Source: Chitinophaga pinensis (GTDB lineage Bacteria > Bacteroidota > Bacteroidia > UBA4408). Taken from it: DNA of 64,000 nucleotides. Below the pieces are notes generated by a model. It did no database searches and was not told the origin of the DNA. It saw only the letters and a list, made by a program, of their open reading frames with translations. Made by a program: the position numbers and the translations under genes. This document shows positions 41,913 through 50,755 of this stretch, piece by piece. The first letter of the stretch is position 1. Every line of letters starts with the position of its first letter. The stretch is taken from contig CAMAVS010000001.1 in the NCBI GenBank assembly GCA_945861665.1, forward strand, positions 1-64,000. Reading direction: 5' to 3'.

Positions 41913-42626
41913 TTAAAAAGCCAAATAATAATCCTTGGTCAGCTCCTTGTAATCATCGGTATATGAATGGCGTTCATCTTTTTCAATAATGATAACATTT
42001 TCGAAAAAACTCTTTGGTTTTTTTTCAAACTGCATTAACAAGCGCTTTTCTTGCTTATCGGAAGTTGTTTTAACACGAGTAAGTTTTGATAGGTGTAAAT
42101 TTTTTGCCTCGGCTAATTCTCGGAACAATTCACTTTCTTTTAGCGGGAGAATTACACATAAGGCACCCTTTTCTGAAAGCAATTTTGCTGCACTGTTTAT
42201 TAGCTGATCATAAGGTAACATATCGGTATGTCTTGCTTTTGTTCTTTCGGAACCTGTTGCCTTGGACGAATCAATAAAATAAGGCGGATTGCTAACAATT
42301 AAATCGTATTTCACATTAACAGAACCTGCAAAAATCTGTAAAGAAGTGTGGTGAATTTTTATTCTCTCCTTCCATTTACTTGCTAAACAATTTTCGTTTG
42401 CTTGTATGTGCGAGGCTTCATCAATTTCAATAGCATCAATATTTGCGCTGCTCTTTTGTGCCAACATTAAGGCTATCACTCCTGTACCTGTACCTATATC
42501 GAGTATGGATGTTGCACATTTGCAATTTACCCAAGCCCCCAATAATACCGCATCAGTACCAACCTTCATTGCACACTGGTCCTGCTTAATGGCAAACTCC
42601 TTAAATTCAAAAATTTGACTTGACAT
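41913..42626 (-). CDS. trmN6: tRNA1(Val) adenine-N6 methyltransferase, TrmN6-like
   Basis: The protein has 237 residues from MSSQIFEFKEFAIKQDQ; a start four codons earlier is possible. Signatures are CAMKVGTDAVLLGAW, ILDIGTGTGVIALMLAQ for S-adenosylmethionine, and the catalytic SNPPYF. TrmN6 modifies A37 of tRNA-Val. It lies 47 nt after rimM on the same strand, so it may be transcribed with rpsP-rimM. The C-terminal third, with KTTSDKQEKRLLMQFEK, matches the family. Confidence 0.88.
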   Translation of the reverse strand: MSSQIFEFKEFAIKQDQCAMKVGTDAVLLGAWVNCKCATSILDIGTGTGVIALMLAQKSSANIDAIEIDEASHIQANENCLASKWKERIKIHHTSLQIFAGSVNVKYDLIVSNPPYFIDSSKATGSERTKARHTDMLPYDQLINSAAKLLSEKGALCVILPLKESELFRELAEAKNLHLSKLTRVKTTSDKQEKRLLMQFEKKPKSFFENVIIIEKDERHSYTDDYKELTKDYYLAF

Positions 42627-42673
42627 ACTCTTTAGCAAATAATAACTAAAGATAGTAAAAATTGAAAAATATC

Positions 42674-43216
42674 CTATGCCTCTTCTTGAGAATTAGTAAC
42701 AAGATATAAATCCACTAAACCTTCGGGAGTTTTAACATAAATAGTACGACTGGTATGGTCTATTTTGATAATAAAATCGGCAACAGCAGGAATGAGTATC
42801 TCTTTAAATCCTTTTTTAACTTGGAAAATACGTTGCTGAGGAAATTGCAATACATCGTCAACAGAACCCAATTCTCCATGCACAGTATCGTGCAAAATAT
42901 AGCCTTTTATTTGAGCAGTGTAAAAATCGGTTCCAATTGTTTCAGGCGATGCTTTGTCGAATGGATGATAAATTTCCGACCCAATCAACTCTTCTGCTTT
43001 TTCAATCGTTTTTATGTCTTTCAATTGAATGGCGGTTATTCCATTTGAGCGAGGACTTGTTTTGTTTATTGGAAACGACTGCAATTGATTGTTAATTTTC
43101 AAGATTAAAATAGCAGTTGGAATGGGTTCGCCTTTTTGTATTTTAACACCTATTTCGCCTTTTAAACCAATGGTTTTAGAAACGTAACCCAATACAAAAT
43201 AATCTTCTACATTCAT
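42674..43216 (-). CDS. rimM: Ribosome maturation factor RimM
   Basis: This 180-residue protein has an N-terminal RimM domain (FVLGYVSKTIGLKGEIGVKIQKG) and a C-terminal PRC-barrel (IGTDFYTAQIKGYILHD, ILIPAVADFIIKIDHTSRTIYVKTPEGLVDLY). It assists 30S assembly through ribosomal protein S19 and 16S rRNA. It follows rpsP, as in many bacteria, but an intrinsic terminator stands between the two. Confidence 0.94.
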   Translation of the reverse strand: MNVEDYFVLGYVSKTIGLKGEIGVKIQKGEPIPTAILILKINNQLQSFPINKTSPRSNGITAIQLKDIKTIEKAEELIGSEIYHPFDKASPETIGTDFYTAQIKGYILHDTVHGELGSVDDVLQFPQQRIFQVKKGFKEILIPAVADFIIKIDHTSRTIYVKTPEGLVDLYLVTNSQEEA

Positions 43217-43233
43217 TTTTTGCGATATGTTTC

Positions 43234-43265
43234 AAAAAAAAGCCCTGCTAAGCAGGGCTTTTTTT
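43234..43265 (-). terminator. Intrinsic terminator between rpsP and rimM
   Basis: AGCCCTG / CAGGGCT with a short CTAAG loop, flanked by poly-A on one side and poly-T on the other. On the minus strand it ends rpsP transcripts 35 nt after the stop and 17 nt before rimM, so rimM needs read-through or its own start. Confidence 0.9.
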
Positions 43266-43300
43266 GTTATTCTATAAATTTAATGTTTCATTAATTTAAC

Positions 43301-43855
43301 TTATTCTGCAGCCGCTTCAGTAACCGTTACATCCGTTGCAGGATCTGCTTCATCAACAACATCTGCAACTACAGGAGCTGTAACTTCTTCGGCAAGAGGA
43401 ACAGCTTTTGCAGCTATTTTCTCAGCTTTTGCATTTTTTACAGCAGTTTCAGCAGCTAAACGCTTTTTGCTATCATCTTGTTTCTTGTTAGCAAGTCCGG
43501 ATGTTTTATTACTCACTTTCGCTTCCTTTTCAGCAATCCAATTATCGAATTTTGCATCGGCAGCAGCTTGTGTTAAGGCACCTTTTGTAATTCCTTTTGC
43601 TAAGTGATTTTTGTACATCACTCCTTTGTATGAAAGGATAGCTTTACAGGTATCAGTAGGTTGTGCTCCTTTTTGAAGCCAATCAAGTGCTTTGTCGGTA
43701 TCAATTGTAATTGAAGCCGGGTTTGTAGTTGGGTTGTACGTACCTATTTTCTCAATGAACTTACCATCTCGAGGTGCACGACCATCCGCAATTACAATGT
43801 GGAAATAAGCGTTTGCTTTTTTTCCATGTCTTTGTAATCTAATCTTTACAGGCAT
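43301..43855 (-). CDS. rpsP: 30S ribosomal protein S16 with C-terminal extension
   Basis: This 184-residue protein starts with the S16 domain (MPVKIRLQRHGKKANAYFHIVIADGRAPRDGKFIEKIGTYNP, about 1-80). It then has a Lys/Ala-rich extension and a Glu/Val/Ala-rich acidic tail, a form seen in Bacteroidota and longer than the usual 80-90 residues. S16 binds 16S rRNA in the small subunit body. The role of the tail is unknown. Confidence 0.95.
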   Translation of the reverse strand: MPVKIRLQRHGKKANAYFHIVIADGRAPRDGKFIEKIGTYNPTTNPASITIDTDKALDWLQKGAQPTDTCKAILSYKGVMYKNHLAKGITKGALTQAAADAKFDNWIAEKEAKVSNKTSGLANKKQDDSKKRLAAETAVKNAKAEKIAAKAVPLAEEVTAPVVADVVDEADPATDVTVTEAAAE

Positions 43856-44009
43856 TGTGTTTATTTTTGTTTGTTAATTATATGCAACATAGCATAACCC
43901 AAACTTTTTGGGGCTGCGAATGTAGCAAAAAAAAAATAATCTACCAATTTTTAGTCTATTTAAGCAGAACACAAAAATAACATCTACTTAAATAACAGCG
44001 AGTTATAAA

Positions 44010-44852
44010 TTACTCTACTACTATTACCAAATACTTGGATACACTCCAAAACTCTTTGGAATCAATAATTTCTAGTTTATCAACCTTTCCTTCGCCAACA
44101 AACCTATAACTACTAGCAGGATGACTAGTAATTAACTTCGCTTTTTTAGCCAATATTGAAATTAATAAAACTTTGGTTACATCTACTTTTGTAAAATAAC
44201 TTTTATTAAAATCGTCTTTCAATTTAGCAGCCTTACCAATACCGATAAACCCGCCTTCCTTAGTCAAGACACCTTGCCTTACCAATTCTTTTGACGTACC
44301 AAAAGCATAAAAAGCAGTATTCAGCTCATCTGTTTTTTTGGTACTTTCCTCTACCACTGTTGTGTAATTGGTGTTCAAATCGCTCAATTCTATGTTTAAT
44401 TTATCCAACTCCGTTTTTAAGTTATTTATTTGTACATCCTTATCTTCCAACTGCATTGTTAAGCGAGTAATCATACGTTGTAATTCTTCATTTTCACCTT
44501 TCGATTTTTTTAACTTACTACCCATTGACGCTAATCGCTGTTTGTTTTTAGCCATCAAATCATAAATCGCTTGAATATCTTCTAATATTTGCCCTTCCTT
44601 ACTTTTAACCTCTCCATTTGCTGTAGTTACGGCAATAACTTTTTCTTTCGATTTAATTTCGTCCAAATTATCTTGAATATCATTAAATGACTTTATAAAC
44701 GATTGTATGGAAGAGTCTTGTTTGATAACTGTTCCTTGCAAACCACTGTTTACAGCTTCTAAACTATCGGCTAATGGATTAACTTCTTTTTCATTTTCGA
44801 CACCACAAGAAATTAATAAAGGGAGAACTAGCAGTAAAAGATATTTTTTCAT
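44010..44852 (-). CDS. Coiled-coil lipoprotein of unknown function
   Basis: The protein has 280 residues from MKKYLLLLVLPLLISCG; the track ORF starts 14 codons upstream, through the promoter. The lipobox LISC is followed by a long heptad-rich helix at about 30-180 (QRMITRLTMQLEDKDVQINNLKTELDKL) and a C-terminal beta domain of about 90 residues. The layout, a lipid anchor, coiled coil and globular end, suggests an envelope-spanning structural protein. Similar genes next to dut are common in Bacteroidota as far as I know. A TACCTTTG box lies just upstream. Confidence 0.75.
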   Translation of the reverse strand: MKKYLLLLVLPLLISCGVENEKEVNPLADSLEAVNSGLQGTVIKQDSSIQSFIKSFNDIQDNLDEIKSKEKVIAVTTANGEVKSKEGQILEDIQAIYDLMAKNKQRLASMGSKLKKSKGENEELQRMITRLTMQLEDKDVQINNLKTELDKLNIELSDLNTNYTTVVEESTKKTDELNTAFYAFGTSKELVRQGVLTKEGGFIGIGKAAKLKDDFNKSYFTKVDVTKVLLISILAKKAKLITSHPASSYRFVGEGKVDKLEIIDSKEFWSVSKYLVIVVE

Positions 44853-44868
44853 AGTATTTATTTTTACA

Positions 44869-44876
44869 CAAAGGTA
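44869..44876 (-). promoter_or_regulatory. -7 promoter box of the coiled-coil lipoprotein
   Basis: On the minus strand this reads TACCTTTG, matching TAnnTTTG, 16 nt before the chosen ATG and inside the rejected ORF extension. Confidence 0.5.
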
Positions 44877-44918
44877 CAGTAGTTTAGTATACAATAAACA
44901 CTTTTTATATTTAAAACT

Positions 44919-45353
44919 TTATTGAACTCCTGTATGCCCAAAGCCTCCGTCAGCTCGGGCTGTTTCATTCAACTCTTTTACAATCTCCCACTCCACCCTT
45001 TCGTGCTTTGCAATAACCATTTGCGCAATTCGCTCCCCTGTATGTACTGTAAAGTCGTTCTTGGAAAAATTTATAAGCAGTACCTTTATTTCCCCTCTAT
45101 AGTCTGCATCGATAGTACCCGGTGAATTTAATACCGTTACACCATTCTTAAAAGCCATACCACTTCTTGATCTAATTTGAGCTTCATAACCAATTGGTAA
45201 TTCAATAAACAATCCAGTAGCAATAAGTTTTCGCTCCATTGGTTGAAGAATAAAAGGGTGTTCTATAAAAGCCCGTAAGTCCATTCCTGCCGATGCAATG
45301 GTTGCATAATCGGGCAATTCATTATTGGATTTGTTGATAATATTAATTTTCAT
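44919..45353 (-). CDS. dut: dUTP diphosphatase
   Basis: The protein has 144 residues from [18 protein letters not shown]; the track start 12 codons earlier lies inside the flippase gene. All five trimeric dUTPase motifs are visible: [41 protein letters not shown] and the C-terminal [10 protein letters not shown]. It hydrolyses dUTP to dUMP, keeping uracil out of DNA and supplying dTMP synthesis. It overlaps the end of the flippase gene by 11 nt. Confidence 0.96.
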   Translation of the reverse strand: MKINIINKSNNELPDYATIASAGMDLRAFIEHPFILQPMERKLIATGLFIELPIGYEAQIRSRSGMAFKNGVTVLNSPGTIDADYRGEIKVLLINFSKNDFTVHTGERIAQMVIAKHERVEWEIVKELNETARADGGFGHTGVQ

Positions 45354-46806
45354 TGCTGATTTTAAAAATTTTATTTTTTTCAGATACAATGGCTATTACT
45401 ATAAAAACTATTAATAATAGGTTGTTCAACACCAATCGAAATCCTTCCTTTTCATTTTTCATTAACTTGCTGCCAAAATACAATGCTAAAGCTAAACTCA
45501 AATAAAGAAACATACTTTTTAAGTCATACTCTATTGGGTATTTTATTTGTCCGATAATGTATGATAATACTGTAATTAAAAAATAACATACCAATGTTGC
45601 CCATGCAGCACCCGTGTAACCAAAAATAGGTATCCACCAAATATTCAACACAATTGTAATTATAGCACCAATTATGGTGAGCAAAGCACCGTAGCCTGTG
45701 TTTCCACTTAGCTTGTACCAAATGGACAAATTCATAAATACACCGAGAAACAAATTGGCAAGCAATAATATAGGGGCAATGTGTAAACCTTCTCTATACG
45801 CAGGACCAACAAACGCCTTTACTATATCCATATTCAACATAGTTGCCAAAAAAATAAAAGAACAAACTATCACAAAATACTTCATCACGTTTGCATAGGT
45901 TGATTTTGCATTATCTTTTTTTGCGTGTGAAAAGAAAAATGGTTCGGCAGCATAACGAAAGGTTTGAATAAAAATAGTCATTATAACGGCTATCTTATAG
46001 CAAGCTCCATAAATCCCTATCTGCGAAAGCTTATTTACGCCATCGGGTAAAAAATATTTCAGTAATATCCTATCGAACGTTTCGTTCACCATACCAGCTA
46101 AACCAGCTACCAATAAAGGAAGTGCATACACCAACATTTCTCTAAAAAGCACCATATTAAAGGTCCATTTTATTTTTATGACATTTGGAATTAACATTAA
46201 AGCGGTAATTAAACTTGCAATTAACAGAGAGATAAAAATATAACCTACCCCTATTGAAGGGCTATAGATTAAATTTGCTTCCGTACCAAACAAACGTGGG
46301 CAAACAAGTATAAAGAACAGATTTAATCCGATGTTAATTCCTATGTTCACTAATTTAATAAAGACAAAACGCTTAGCATTATTCTGTTGTCGCAATCGAG
46401 CAAAAGGGATAGCGGTTAATGTATCGAAGGTAATAATGAACACAAACCATTTTACATATTCCGGATGCCTGTAATATTCAATTAAATTTGCTATTTTGCC
46501 AGATAGAAAACAACCAACAACAAGAAATAAAATGCTGCTTACCGTTAATGAAATTAAGGATATTGAATAGACGGCATCTTTATCAACTTTCTTTTCTGAA
46601 AAACGAAAAAATGCAGTTTCCATACCGTAAGTAAGTAAAACAGAAAGAAAAGTTACATAGGCAAATAATTCAGTTACAACACCATACTCAGCAGTACTAA
46701 ATCGATAAGTATATAAGGGAACCAATAAGTAATTTAAAAACCTTCCTACGATGGTGCTTAATCCGTAAACAGCTGTTTGCCCTAAAAGTTTTTTTAGTGG
46801 ATTCAA
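45343..46806 (-). CDS. Wzx-like polysaccharide flippase
   Basis: This 487-residue protein has about fourteen membrane helices. The N-terminus [40 protein letters not shown] is typical of MOP-superfamily flippases that move undecaprenyl-linked glycans across the inner membrane. The C-terminal part is likewise the polysaccharide biosynthesis C domain. It is upstream of dut, overlapping it by 11 nt, and follows the enoyl-CoA hydratase gene by 36 nt. The specific glycan is unknown. Confidence 0.9.
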   Translation of the reverse strand: MNPLKKLLGQTAVYGLSTIVGRFLNYLLVPLYTYRFSTAEYGVVTELFAYVTFLSVLLTYGMETAFFRFSEKKVDKDAVYSISLISLTVSSILFLVVGCFLSGKIANLIEYYRHPEYVKWFVFIITFDTLTAIPFARLRQQNNAKRFVFIKLVNIGINIGLNLFFILVCPRLFGTEANLIYSPSIGVGYIFISLLIASLITALMLIPNVIKIKWTFNMVLFREMLVYALPLLVAGLAGMVNETFDRILLKYFLPDGVNKLSQIGIYGACYKIAVIMTIFIQTFRYAAEPFFFSHAKKDNAKSTYANVMKYFVIVCSFIFLATMLNMDIVKAFVGPAYREGLHIAPILLLANLFLGVFMNLSIWYKLSGNTGYGALLTIIGAIITIVLNIWWIPIFGYTGAAWATLVCYFLITVLSYIIGQIKYPIEYDLKSMFLYLSLALALYFGSKLMKNEKEGFRLVLNNLLLIVFIVIAIVSEKNKIFKISNEN

Positions 46807-46842
46807 ATTACAGCGAGTTGAATTTCAAGAGATATCTATTTA

Positions 46843-47628
46843 TTATTTACCTAAAAAAATAGGTTTCCTTTTTTCCATAAATGCACTTATTCCTTCTTTA
46901 AAATCATAGGTATTGAAACACTTTCCGAACTCACTTATTTCAACTTCAAAACCATTTTTATCAGAATCAAAACCTGCATTTATAGCAAGTATTGCTGAAG
47001 CAATTGCTGCAGGCGAGGCCCGCTTCATTATTTTATCGGCTATCTCTACACACTTTTTTAAAAGTCCTTCAGGCGGAGTAACGTAATTTACAAGCCCCCA
47101 CTTAAAGGCATCGTCTGCAGTAATCATATCTGTAGTCATAATCATTTCAAATGCCTTTCCTTTTCCAACCAATTGTGCCAAACGCTGTGTACCGCCATAA
47201 CCGGGTATTACACCCAATGAAACTTCGGGCAAACCCATTTTAGCAGTATCACTTGCAACACGCATGTGACAAGCCATCGCCAATTCTAATCCACCACCTA
47301 AAGCAAAACCATTTACTGCAGCAATGATGGGTTTTGAATAATCCTGAATCTTACTAAACAATAACATTTGCCCTTCTGAAGCCAATAAAGCACCTTCATC
47401 TATGGTAAAATGAGCAAATTCTGAAATATCAGCACCCGCTACAAAGGATTTTCCACCTGCACCTGTAAGTATAAGGACTTTAACATTTGTATCGTTTGCT
47501 GCTTTATCTAAGGCATTACTAAGTTCATGAATAGTTAGCTTATTTAAAGCATTCAGTTTATCGGGACGATTAATGGTAAGGCTTAGTATACCATTTTCAG
47601 TATGTTCAAGGATATTTTGAAACGACAT
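46843..47628 (-). CDS. Enoyl-CoA hydratase
   Basis: This 261-residue protein shows the crotonase motifs LTINRPDKLNALN, GAGGKSFVAGADISEF, AAVNGFALGGGLELAMACHM (with catalytic Glu in the GGLELA stretch) and GVIPGYGGTQRLAQLVG (with the second position Gly-Tyr-Gly). It hydrates enoyl-CoA in fatty acid or branched-chain acid breakdown. It follows the B12-binding mutase subunit by 21 nt, suggesting propionate and beta-oxidation intermediates are handled together. Confidence 0.9.
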   Translation of the reverse strand: MSFQNILEHTENGILSLTINRPDKLNALNKLTIHELSNALDKAANDTNVKVLILTGAGGKSFVAGADISEFAHFTIDEGALLASEGQMLLFSKIQDYSKPIIAAVNGFALGGGLELAMACHMRVASDTAKMGLPEVSLGVIPGYGGTQRLAQLVGKGKAFEMIMTTDMITADDAFKWGLVNYVTPPEGLLKKCVEIADKIMKRASPAAIASAILAINAGFDSDKNGFEVEISEFGKCFNTYDFKEGISAFMEKRKPIFLGK

Positions 47629-47649
47629 AAAAATTACGATTTAAATAAA

Positions 47650-48057
47650 TTAAAAATTACGATTTTCCTTTACCCAATTGGTAATATAACCAATAATAAG
47701 AGATGTATCAGTACCTGGAGAAAACAATTTACCTACACCTAATTGCTGCAATTTCCCCATATCCTTCTCAGGTATAACCCCCCCCCCTGTAAGCAATACA
47801 TCACTCAACCCTTTTTCCTTCATCAGTGTAACTATTTTAGGAAAAACAGTGTTGTGTGCTCCAGAAAGGATACTAATGCCTATTACGTCCACATCTTCCT
47901 GCATTGCAGCAGCCACAACCATTTCTGGGGTTTGACGCAAGCCCGTATATATAACTTCCATTCCTGCATCACGCAAAAAAGAAGCAATTACTTTTGCTCC
48001 TCGATCATGACCATCTAAGCCAACTTTTGCTATTAAAACTCGTATAGGTCTATTCAT
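47650..48057 (-). CDS. Methylmalonyl-CoA mutase, B12-binding subunit
   Basis: This 135-residue protein is a single cobalamin-binding Rossmann domain with the base-off histidine motif [14 protein letters not shown] (DxHxxG), [14 protein letters not shown] and [11 protein letters not shown]. The size and sequence match the small subunit of split methylmalonyl-CoA mutases. The catalytic subunit at 28244-29812 lacks exactly this domain, so the two should form one enzyme. It is the first gene of an operon with an enoyl-CoA hydratase and has a promoter just upstream. Confidence 0.92.
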   Translation of the reverse strand: MNRPIRVLIAKVGLDGHDRGAKVIASFLRDAGMEVIYTGLRQTPEMVVAAAMQEDVDVIGISILSGAHNTVFPKIVTLMKEKGLSDVLLTGGGVIPEKDMGKLQQLGVGKLFSPGTDTSLIIGYITNWVKENRNF

Positions 48058-48076
48058 AATAAACTGTGCTATGGTA

Positions 48077-48109
48077 CAAAGTTAAAATTATTTGTATTGC
48101 TAAGTTCAA
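48077..48109 (-). promoter_or_regulatory. Promoter of the B12-binding subunit operon
   Basis: On the minus strand, TTG (48107-48109) and TAACTTTG (48077-48084) are 22 nt apart, within the Bacteroidota range. The ATG at 48057 follows 19 nt later. Confidence 0.55.
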
Positions 48110-48149
48110 ATAGGATTAAATAGATTTTTGTACCTTGGTAAAACAATTT

Positions 48150-48560
48150 ATGAAGAACCTAATCCTGTTTTTGACGCTCGCTTTTTTCCTAGGCTTCACT
48201 ATAAGCAAAGCACAAGAAACAAAAAGCATTCAGGGGAAATTAGTTATTAACAAATACTATAAAACAGTTTCACAACCCAAATACAATATTGATAGTGTAT
48301 CGATTAAAAACGATACACTTACCCTTTTTATAAAATATTTAGGCGGTTGCAAGACACCTGTTTTTAATTTAGTAACCAATGGAGGAGTTACATACACCTC
48401 ACCACCTATGATGATATTGTATTTAGAACAAGTTGAAATAAATGAACATTGTAAAAAAATAACAAACATCGTGCTTCACATTCCAATTCTTACAATTAGA
48501 AAAATTAACACTTCGACATTAAAACTGAATATAGATAACAGAAGTTATATCTTGTATTAG
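48150..48560 (+). CDS. Secreted hypothetical protein
   Basis: The protein has 136 residues from MKNLILFLTLAFFLGFTISKAQ, a clear signal peptide; the track start five codons earlier adds MVKQF. The mature part is beta-rich with two cysteines near GGCKTPVF and NEHCKK that might form a disulfide. No family is recognised. It is followed 27 nt later by the DsbD-like gene on the same strand, so the two may be co-transcribed. Confidence 0.65.
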   Translation: MKNLILFLTLAFFLGFTISKAQETKSIQGKLVINKYYKTVSQPKYNIDSVSIKNDTLTLFIKYLGGCKTPVFNLVTNGGVTYTSPPMMILYLEQVEINEHCKKITNIVLHIPILTIRKINTSTLKLNIDNRSYILY

Positions 48561-48587
48561 AAAACAGAATCTAAAATTAATTACTTA

Positions 48588-50708
48588 ATGAAAAAATATT
48601 ACCTCATTAGTTTCATATTATTACTTTTTACATCTACGCTGTTCGCACAGAAGAACCCTGTTCATTGGAAATATTCCACAAAAAAAATTAACAATTGTGA
48701 ATACGACCTTATTTTTTTTGCAAACATCGATGAACCTTGGCACATATACTCTATTGCTAAACCAGAGAAAGGGGCTCCTAATCCAACATTAATTTCGTTG
48801 GATAAAAATGGCAATTATGAACTTGTTGGAGAGATTAAGGAAACCCCCCCAATGAAAGAATTTGATGTAATATTTAAAGTAAACATTACATATCATAAAA
48901 ACAATGCCACATTTACGCAACGAATAAAAATATTAACGGGGAACACTTTTAAAATAACCGGAAAGCAAGACTTTCAAGCATGTACAGATGAAATGTGTAT
49001 TTTCCCTCCTTCGGATGATTTTTCTTTTGATATAACAGGAAATGGGGCCTGTATTGCAAAGAAGGCAGTTGATGAACCTAAAATAGCAGCGATTAAAATC
49101 TTAACGGATACGGCTACAAAGTTACAAACAAACGAGATAGATAAAAATAATGAGCTCGAAGAAAAAAAAGACACTATTGTCCCTACGAATGAAACAACAT
49201 TATCTGAAAGAAAAACTGCTGTAAAAGTAATTGCTGATGAAGATTGTAATCCCTGGAAAACAATATTAATAGGATTGCTGTTCGGATTAGGCGCTGTGTT
49301 AATGCCTTGTATTTACAGTTTAATCCCTTTAACCGTTTCCTTCTTTTTAAAACAAAGCAAAACAAAAATATCGGGTGTAAAAAATTCCTTAATTTATGGT
49401 TTCTTCATCATTCTTATTTTTGTGGTGCTTACAATGGGAATAACGGTGCTATTTGGTCCTACTGCATTAAGTAACATTGCAACCAATACTTGGCTTAACT
49501 TATTTTTCTTCGCGTTGTTTGTAGTTTTTGCTCTTTCATTTTTCGGACTATTTGAAATTACTTTACCCAGTTCGTGGGCAAATAAAATAGATGCAAAATC
49601 AGACAAAGGTGGCGTTATCGGCATTTTCTTTATGGCATTAACACTTGTAATTGTTTCGTTCTCTTGTACGGTTGGTTTTATGGGAAGCCTGCTAACAGCA
49701 GTTGCCAGTGGCGATAGTTATTTATGTCCATTAATGGGTTTTACTGGCTTCGGAGCAGGCATTGCACTGCCATTTATGTTGTTTGCCTTTTTCCCTTCTT
49801 GGTTAGGCACATTGCCAAAATCGGGTGGATGGATGACCACCTTTAAAGTTACGGTTGCGTTTTTAGAATTAGCATTGGCTGTTAAGTTTTTAGCAAATGC
49901 CGACAATGTAAACGAATGGGGATTTATTACACGCGAAGTGTTTATTGCTTTGTGGATAGGAATATTCGCAATGCTTTTCCTTTACTTAATAGGTGTATTC
50001 AGAACTTCACACGATGATAACAAATCGCATTTATCAATTGGTAGAATTATCTGGGCAACCTTCTTTTTAGCCTTTACCATTTATTTAATTCCAGGAATGT
50101 GGGGAGCACCCTTAAAATTAATTTCGTCCTTTCCTCCTCCTCCACATTATGCTGAATCACCCGATGGATTTGGTGGCTCAAGAAATTCGCCAAACAATAC
50201 ATGGGCTGAAAATTCAATCAACCCTGAATTGACAGCCTTGGAAAATAAAAGAATAAGCGGTCCTGAAGGACTAAGAATATTCAAAGACGATTATGAAAGT
50301 GCTTTGAAATATGCACGACTGGTAAATAAACCTCTGTTTGTAGATTTCACAGGATTGGCTTGTGTTAACTGTCGTTTAATGGAATCGCACGTATGGGTAA
50401 AACCTGAAGTATTGAAATTATTACAAAACGAGGTAGTAATTGTTTCTTTGTATGTCGATAGTAAAGTAGACTTGCCACAAAGCGAACAAAAAGAAGTTTT
50501 TTGGTACGGCAAAAACAGAACACTAACCAGTATTGGCGATAAATGGGCTTATTTGCAAACTACCAAATACAAGTCCAGTTCTCAACCCTTATATGTATTG
50601 TTAGATAGCAATGAGAAAACCATTACCAATGGAACAAAAGGAACCGAATTGGACGAAAAGGTTTTTGCTGGTTGGTTGAGTGAGGGGGTTGCTAAGTTTG
50701 AGAAATAG
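48588..50708 (+). CDS. DsbD-like thiol:disulfide interchange protein
   Basis: This 706-residue protein has a signal peptide (ends at about LFAQ), an N-terminal immunoglobulin-like domain with a CTDEMC cysteine pair (about 131-136), a CcdA-type membrane domain of eight helices at about 220-510 with Cys in VLMPCIYSLIPL and VSFSCTVGFMG, and a C-terminal thioredoxin fold at about 560-706 with active site CVNC. This is the three-module order of DsbD, which carries electrons from cytoplasmic thioredoxin to periplasmic partners for cysteine reduction and cytochrome c maturation. Confidence 0.9.
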   Translation: MKKYYLISFILLLFTSTLFAQKNPVHWKYSTKKINNCEYDLIFFANIDEPWHIYSIAKPEKGAPNPTLISLDKNGNYELVGEIKETPPMKEFDVIFKVNITYHKNNATFTQRIKILTGNTFKITGKQDFQACTDEMCIFPPSDDFSFDITGNGACIAKKAVDEPKIAAIKILTDTATKLQTNEIDKNNELEEKKDTIVPTNETTLSERKTAVKVIADEDCNPWKTILIGLLFGLGAVLMPCIYSLIPLTVSFFLKQSKTKISGVKNSLIYGFFIILIFVVLTMGITVLFGPTALSNIATNTWLNLFFFALFVVFALSFFGLFEITLPSSWANKIDAKSDKGGVIGIFFMALTLVIVSFSCTVGFMGSLLTAVASGDSYLCPLMGFTGFGAGIALPFMLFAFFPSWLGTLPKSGGWMTTFKVTVAFLELALAVKFLANADNVNEWGFITREVFIALWIGIFAMLFLYLIGVFRTSHDDNKSHLSIGRIIWATFFLAFTIYLIPGMWGAPLKLISSFPPPPHYAESPDGFGGSRNSPNNTWAENSINPELTALENKRISGPEGLRIFKDDYESALKYARLVNKPLFVDFTGLACVNCRLMESHVWVKPEVLKLLQNEVVIVSLYVDSKVDLPQSEQKEVFWYGKNRTLTSIGDKWAYLQTTKYKSSSQPLYVLLDSNEKTITNGTKGTELDEKVFAGWLSEGVAKFEK

Positions 50709-50755
50709 ATTTTAATTGCACTAAAACTGCATATCCCTTTTATAATAAATACTTT

